Source of the DNA: JAPOXR01 sp963664715 | GTDB lineage: Bacteria; Pseudomonadota; Alphaproteobacteria; Rhodobacterales; Rhodobacteraceae | Direction: 5' to 3' | Length of the DNA stretch: 64,000 nucleotides | Assembly (NCBI GenBank): GCA_963664715.2 | Contig: CAXXUY010000012.1 | Span: 1-64,000 of the forward strand | In this document: positions 62,880 through 64,000 of the stretch, one piece after another | Layout of the letters: each line of letters begins with the position of its first letter | How positions within the stretch are numbered: the first letter of the stretch is position 1 | Made by a program: the position numbers and the translations under genes | The notes under the pieces: generated by a model | Told to the model about the DNA's origin: nothing | What the model saw: the letters and a program-made list of their open reading frames with translations, nothing else | Databases searched by the model: none

Positions 62880-63470
62880 TCAGATGTCGGGATCGTCACC
62901 AGGTTCTTCAAAGTCATCGTCTGCCACAGCGAAGTCCCAAGGTTGGACTTCAGCGACGAGTTTACCCCTCGGGCCCGAGGCAATCCGAACGGATATGGCC
63001 TCACCCGCCTGCAGATCAGACAGACCGCAGTTCCTTAGTACTTCCATGTGGATAAACACGTCGTCAGCACTACCGAAGACATTCACGAATCCAAAGCCGC
63101 GTTGCTTGTCGAACCATTTGACTCGCGCCGGCAGGAAATCCGCCGCATTTCGGTCCTCTCCAAGCTGCATTCCCGTATATTCTTCATCCCCAAATTCCAA
63201 ATTCGGAGGGGGGATTATCTCAAGGATTTCCGTAGCCTGCAAGCCACGGCTCGACTCCTGAGCCTGCAATTCGACAACCGCTCCCTCGGAAACCGAACTG
63301 CGTCCGTAGTTTCTCAGCACATTAACGTGAATCAAAATGTCAGGGCCAGGCTCCTCAGTAACAACAAAGCCAAATCCCTTCGTCGCGTTGAACCACTTAA
63401 CGCGTCCGCGATACTTGTTCTGAATGTTACCTCCTCGAGGCCAAACCCAGCCTCGCCAGCATGCCACCAT
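62880..63470 (-). CDS. Double cold-shock-domain protein (start uncertain, possibly ATT)
   Basis: Two cold-shock domains: the first with RGRVKWFNATKGFGFVV and DILIHVNVL, the second with PARVKWFDKQRGFGFVNVFG and DVFIHMEVLRNCGL, ending in an acidic tail (VADDDFEEPGDDPDI). Such proteins bind single-stranded nucleic acid in the cytoplasm. The nearest standard codon is ATG at 63470, without a ribosome-binding site. A perfect site (GAGGAGG) lies four bases ahead of an in-frame ATT at 63425, five codons before the first domain. If ATT is used the protein is 181 residues. Confidence 0.85.
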   Translation of the reverse strand: MVACWRGWVWPRGGNIQNKYRGRVKWFNATKGFGFVVTEEPGPDILIHVNVLRNYGRSSVSEGAVVELQAQESSRGLQATEILEIIPPPNLEFGDEEYTGMQLGEDRNAADFLPARVKWFDKQRGFGFVNVFGSADDVFIHMEVLRNCGLSDLQAGEAISVRIASGPRGKLVAEVQPWDFAVADDDFEEPGDDPDI

Positions 63471-63544
63471 CAACCAGCAGCGATTCTGCAACGGGTTGAT
63501 ATCAAATGCAAGCAGTATTGCTAGCTGACACGGTAGAACCGCAG

Positions 63545-64000
63545 TCAGGGTGAGAGCCTTGTCACCTTCCAATCCGAGGTGAGCGAATCCCGTTTCCACT
63601 GGAACCTGTCATGCAATCTGAACTTGCCGTCTTGCCAGAATTCGATCTCGATTGGCCTAAGACGGTAGCCGCCCCAAAACTCCGGACGCTTCGGATTTGG
63701 TCCGAGCTTAGCTGTCAACTCTGCCACACGCATCATCAGGCGCCGGCGTGATGAAAGCGGTTGCGACTGCCGGGATGCCCAGGCACCGTAGCGACTCTGC
63801 AGGGAACGAGACACAAAATAGGAATCGGCCATCTCGCCTTCCTCGCGCTCGACAATTCCCCTAGCCCTTATCTGCCTGCGGAGTGACTTCCAGTGCACAA
63901 CGAAGGCAGCCTTGCCCGAACTGTCAATCTCCCGGGCCTTTGCGCTACCGTAATTTGTATAGAATACAAACCCTTCGGCATCAATTCCCCTCAGCAGAAC
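63545..64000 (-). CDS. pdxH: Pyridoxamine 5'-phosphate oxidase, 5' part outside window
   Basis: 152 codons are visible and the frame is open to the window edge. PdxH is an FMN enzyme making pyridoxal 5'-phosphate, the cofactor used for instance by SufS. Visible motifs: LLRGIDAEGFVFYTNYGSAKA, FVVHWKSLRRQIRARG, SRYGAWASRQSQPLSSRR, PEFWGGYRLRPIEIEFWQDG and the terminal FQWKRDSLTSDWKVTRLSP, the typical PdxH end. The opposite-strand neighbours fit no operon beyond the cold-shock gene, 75 bases downstream. Confidence 0.95.
   Translation of the reverse strand, partial: VLLRGIDAEGFVFYTNYGSAKAREIDSSGKAAFVVHWKSLRRQIRARGIVEREEGEMADSYFVSRSLQSRYGAWASRQSQPLSSRRRLMMRVAELTAKLGPNPKRPEFWGGYRLRPIEIEFWQDGKFRLHDRFQWKRDSLTSDWKVTRLSP

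Noticed and set aside
1..64000. CRISPR array or phage-defence cluster
   Set aside because: No regularly spaced direct repeats and no cas, restriction or toxin-antitoxin families were recognised.

Overview
The window looks like a piece of an alphaproteobacterial chromosome of moderate G+C (about 55% by eye). The main reasons are the ntrB-ntrC-ntrY-ntrX-trkA-trkH-hfq gene order, a fused ispDF gene, a cysteine-poor (Mg-type) HemB, a DUF2852 gene, a double cold-shock-domain gene next to a DUF192 gene, a B12-dependent NrdJ, and a TRAP transporter with a Tat-signal binding protein. A marine or host-associated heterotroph would fit the TRAP and MttB-like genes, but this is inference.

Layout. 1-4.1 kb: end of a suf iron-sulfur cluster (sufC', sufD, two small YIP1-like membrane proteins, sufS) and tRNA-Arg(CCG). 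4.2-7.7 kb: phosphate control (phoR, Pho box, pstB, phoU, phoB) without pstS, pstC or pstA. 7.8-10.3 kb: a membrane desaturase coupled to a TIM-barrel isomerase, then aroQ. 10.4-12.5 kb: rpsB-tsf on the minus strand, with a long acidic tail on S2. 12.9-21.9 kb: DUF502 protein, a peptide-binding ABC protein, a probable small RNA, a FrnE/DsbA-like protein, mfd and hemB. 22.1-24.7 kb: two nested insertion sequences, both with frame-disrupted transposases. 24.8-28.8 kb: SYLF protein, beta-hydroxyacid dehydrogenase, membrane-anchored penicillin acylase family protein.

28.9-38.8 kb, minus strand: nitrogen regulation and potassium uptake (ntrB, ntrC, ntrY, ntrX, trkA, trkH), then hfq. This NtrC has lost the GAFTGA loop, so it should not work with sigma-54 in the usual way. 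39-42.5 kb: ispDF-pgpA-pncC and amtB. 42.5-50.9 kb: MttB-like methyltransferase, guaA, DMT exporter, an uncharacterised P-loop protein directly ahead of metA and a TetR regulator, DUF2852 protein, bpt. 51-55.4 kb: a TRAP transporter (large permease, small permease, binding protein). 55.7-58.2 kb: ilvB-ilvN behind a leader with an attenuator-like hairpin. 58.3-64 kb: nrdJ, tRNA-Pro(TGG), DUF192 protein, double cold-shock protein, and the 3' part of pdxH.

Most of the window is ordinary core genome. The points most worth a second look are the GAFTGA-less NtrC beside a similarly altered NtrX; ntrB and the cold-shock gene, which seem to lack normal start codons where homology and ribosome-binding sites place the start; the P-loop-metA operon; the ~74-nt small-RNA-like unit at 15.7 kb; the nested IS pair; and the S2 tail. 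I found no CRISPR array, prophage or complete defence island.
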